A stretch of DNA of 7,068 nt from Marinagarivorans sp. UBA5868 (GTDB taxonomy: Bacteria; Pseudomonadota; Gammaproteobacteria; Pseudomonadales; Cellvibrionaceae), in NCBI GenBank assembly GCA_002432095.1, contig DJFQ01000046.1:1886-8953 (forward strand), written 5' to 3'. The position numbers and the translations under genes were made by a program. Positions 5,094-7,068 of this stretch are shown here, piece after piece (position 1 is the first letter of the stretch; each line of letters begins with the position of its first letter). The notes beneath the pieces were generated by a model. The model worked only from the letters and a program-made list of their open reading frames with translations. It was not told the origin of the DNA and ran no database searches.

Positions 5094-6515
5094 TCAGTCG
5101 CTGCCATCATCCGCGTCGGCCATTCCCAACTCTTTGAGTTTGCGGGTCAAGGTGTTGCGCCCCCACCCTAACAGATTGGCCGCATCGCGCTTGCGTCCTG
5201 CGGTGTGTTTCAGCGCTGTCTCAATGAGCGCACGCTCAAAGGTCGGTACTGCCTTGGACAAAATGTCGTGCTGGCCAGCCGCCAAACATTGATCGGCCCA
5301 ATGGCGTAGCGCCTTTTCCCAATCGCCCGATGGTGCTTGCGAGTCTTTGCGGCTCATGAGTTCTGGCGGCAAATCCTGAACATGCACTTCGCGTCCGCTC
5401 GCCATCACCGTTATCCAGCGGCAGGTATTTTCGAGTTGGCGCACATTTCCCGGCCAGGATAGGCTACTCAGATACGTTTCCGCTTCTGCGGTAAGCGTCT
5501 TCGGCTCGACATTGAGCTCGGCTGCGGCCTTATGGAAAAAATGCTGCGCCAGCTTGGGGATGTCCTCTCGTCGGTCCGCCAATTTAGGTAGATGGATGCG
5601 AATGACATTAAGACGATGGAAAAGATCTTCGCGAAAGCGGTTTTCCTCTACCAAGTGTTCCAGATTTTGGTGGGTGGCGGCGATGATCCGCACGTCCACT
5701 TTAACCGGCGTGTGACCACCAACTCGATAGAATTCGCCGTCCGCCAGAACTCGCAGCAGGCGGGTTTGGGTTTCCGCAGGCATATCGCCGATTTCATCGA
5801 GAAATAAGGTTCCACCATCCGCCTGTTGAAACCGCCCCTGGCGCAGCGACGCCGCACCGGTAAACGCGCCTTTCTCATGTCCAAACAACTCGGATTCGAT
5901 CAAATCGCGCGGAATTGCCGCCATATTCAGAGCAATAAACGGCCCTTCCCGACGTGGGCTGTGGCGATGTAGCGCGCGTGCCACCAATTCTTTGCCAGTG
6001 CCGGATTCACCGTTGATCAGCACCGTAATGTTCGACTGCGACAGACGCCCTATCGCACGGAACACCTCCTGCATCGCCGGCGCTTCGCCGATGATCTCCG
6101 CAGTCATTTCCGGTGCGGCCACCGTCACTTCCTGGCGTTGCTCACGGCTGTGCGCCAGGGCGCGCTGGGTCACGGCAACCGCCTCGTCCACATCGAAGGG
6201 TTTGGGCAGATATTCAAACGCGCCGCCCTGGTAAGCCGACACAGCACTGTCTAGATCCGAATGCGCAGTCATGATGATAAAAGGCAGCTGGGGGTATTCC
6301 TTGTGCATATTAGCGAGCAAGGACAGCCCGTTTGTGCCGGGCATGCGAATGTCGCTGATGATGGCATCGGGCTTCTTGTGAGAAAGTTGGGCCATGGCCT
6401 TATCGCCCGTGTCAAAGCAGTCTGTTTCTATGCCGGACTGCTGAAGGGCCTTTTCCAATACCCAGCGAATGGAGCGGTCGTCATCGATAATCCAAACCAG
6501 GTTAGGCTTCTGCAT
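5094..6515 (-). CDS. ntrC: Nitrogen regulation response regulator NtrC (sigma-54 activator)
   Basis: NtrC activates sigma-54 promoters such as glnA under nitrogen limitation after phosphorylation by NtrB. The 473 residues, close to the 469 of E. coli, hold three domains. The receiver (1-120) has Asp12, phospho-acceptor Asp55 (ISDIRMPG), Thr83 and Lys105 (PKPFD). The AAA+ domain (about 140-380) has Walker A GESGTGKE (169-176), GAFTGA (216-221, the sigma-54 contact), Walker B LFLDE with Asp240-Glu241, and REDLFHRLNVIRI. The C-terminal Fis-type helix-turn-helix is RDAANLLGWGRNTLTRKLKEL. All activity motifs look intact. The ATG lies inside the end of ntrB, with GGAAGA (minus strand, 6521-6526) five bases upstream, so translation is probably coupled. 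A related NtrX-type or other sigma-54 regulator is unlikely given the W8/R17 N-terminus and the ntrB partner. Confidence 0.98.
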   Translation of the reverse strand: MQKPNLVWIIDDDRSIRWVLEKALQQSGIETDCFDTGDKAMAQLSHKKPDAIISDIRMPGTNGLSLLANMHKEYPQLPFIIMTAHSDLDSAVSAYQGGAFEYLPKPFDVDEAVAVTQRALAHSREQRQEVTVAAPEMTAEIIGEAPAMQEVFRAIGRLSQSNITVLINGESGTGKELVARALHRHSPRREGPFIALNMAAIPRDLIESELFGHEKGAFTGAASLRQGRFQQADGGTLFLDEIGDMPAETQTRLLRVLADGEFYRVGGHTPVKVDVRIIAATHQNLEHLVEENRFREDLFHRLNVIRIHLPKLADRREDIPKLAQHFFHKAAAELNVEPKTLTAEAETYLSSLSWPGNVRQLENTCRWITVMASGREVHVQDLPPELMSRKDSQAPSGDWEKALRHWADQCLAAGQHDILSKAVPTFERALIETALKHTAGRKRDAANLLGWGRNTLTRKLKELGMADADDGSD

Positions 6516-7068
6516 AGTGTTCTTCCAAGGGTAGATAGATTGAAAACTCGGTCAGTCCTGGAACGCTTTCGCATTCGATGATGCCGTCATGTTGACCGAT
6601 AAGATTTTGGGCGATGGCAAGCCCCAATCCGGTGCCTTCCGCACGCCCCGTAATCATGGGGAAAAAGATGTCTTCGATCAGGTCCGGCGCGATACCTGGG
6701 CCGTTGTCGATAATGGAAATGCGTACCACTAATGAGTGCTGTTTGCGCCCGATGGTATAGCGGCGCTGTACCCGGGTTCGGAAGGTGATGACGCCGTCTT
6801 TTTCGTGACCGTTTTCCAGCAGTACCTGGGTGGCGTTGCGGGCGATATTGAGCAGCGACTGAATCAGCAACTCGCGGTCGCCGGGGATTTCAGGAATGCT
6901 GGGGTCGTAGTCCCGCACCAGCTCCAGCTGATTGCTGATTTCGGCGCGCACCACCTTCATCACATGCTCAAGCACTTCGTGGATGTTGGTGGGCTTGCGA
7001 TTGGCCGGCCGATGTGGCCCCAGCATCCGGTCAACAAGATTTCGCAGGCGATCCGTCTCGTCGATGAT
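6502..7068 (-). CDS. glnL: Nitrogen regulation sensor kinase/phosphatase NtrB, C-terminal part (runs off the right edge)
   Basis: The last 188 residues of a minus-strand gene are visible, in frame to the window edge. NtrB (GlnL, NRII) is a cytosolic kinase/phosphatase of NtrC that is switched by the PII protein. The visible part starts with the end of the dimerisation helices (ETDRLRNLVDRMLGP, typical of NtrB) and contains a complete ATPase domain. The N-box is SLLNIARNATQVL with both asparagines, G1 is DNGPGI, and G2 is GTGLGLAIAQNLI. The phospho-acceptor His and the PAS domain lie outside. An internal ATG at 7024-7026 is not the start, because the NtrB-like sequence continues upstream of it. 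The stop codon lies 11 to 13 bases inside the ntrC frame, giving a 14-base overlap. Its intact ATP site contrasts with the kinase-like gene next to ntrC. Confidence 0.96.
   Translation of the reverse strand: MIDETDRLRNLVDRMLGPHRPANRKPTNIHEVLEHVMKVVRAEISNQLELVRDYDPSIPEIPGDRELLIQSLLNIARNATQVLLENGHEKDGVITFRTRVQRRYTIGRKQHSLVVRISIIDNGPGIAPDLIEDIFFPMITGRAEGTGLGLAIAQNLIGQHDGIIECESVPGLTEFSIYLPLEEHYAEA

Noticed and set aside
5592..5807. Short plus-strand frames inside ntrC
   Set aside because: The opposite strand encodes the conserved AAA+ core of NtrC, with Walker B and the sensor regions. The short frames carry no motif.
7024..7026. Internal ATG as the start of a short 174-residue ATPase protein
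   Set aside because: The codons upstream to the window edge continue an NtrB-like sequence, so this is simply the 3' part of ntrB.

Overview
The window is chromosomal core DNA of a gammaproteobacterium. The protein set and gene order resemble those I recall around gpmI, secB and ntrBC in Pseudomonas and related marine or cellulolytic gammaproteobacteria. I cannot name the genus. Composition is moderate to slightly high GC. I see no insertion sequence, phage gene, tRNA, rRNA or CRISPR array.

Left part (1-2072, minus strand): gpmI, a complete glycolytic phosphoglycerate mutase, is followed by the start of envC, a periplasmic activator of cell-wall amidases that runs off the left edge. A GC-rich hairpin lies between them. 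Middle left (2073-3590, plus strand): a compact, divergent intergenic region of about 200 bases leads into yibN-like (membrane-anchored rhodanese fold), grxC (glutaredoxin 3) and secB (export chaperone), closed by a clear intrinsic terminator. This cluster joins thiol redox functions to protein export.

Middle right (3754-5088, plus): a six-helix membrane histidine-kinase-like protein. Its phospho-acceptor helix is intact, but most residues needed to bind ATP are gone. It is the most unusual gene here and sits between secB and ntrC. Right part (5094-7068, minus): ntrC and the 3' two-fifths or so of ntrB (glnL), overlapping by 14 bases, form the nitrogen-limitation two-component system. The kinase-like gene and ntrC converge with only five bases between stop codons.

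The best candidates for something new are the ATP-site-degenerate kinase (possibly a phosphatase, a phosphotransfer domain or a pure sensor), its placement tail-to-tail with ntrBC, and two altered thiol proteins in one operon: a rhodanese with no cysteine and a glutaredoxin with CSYC instead of CPYC.
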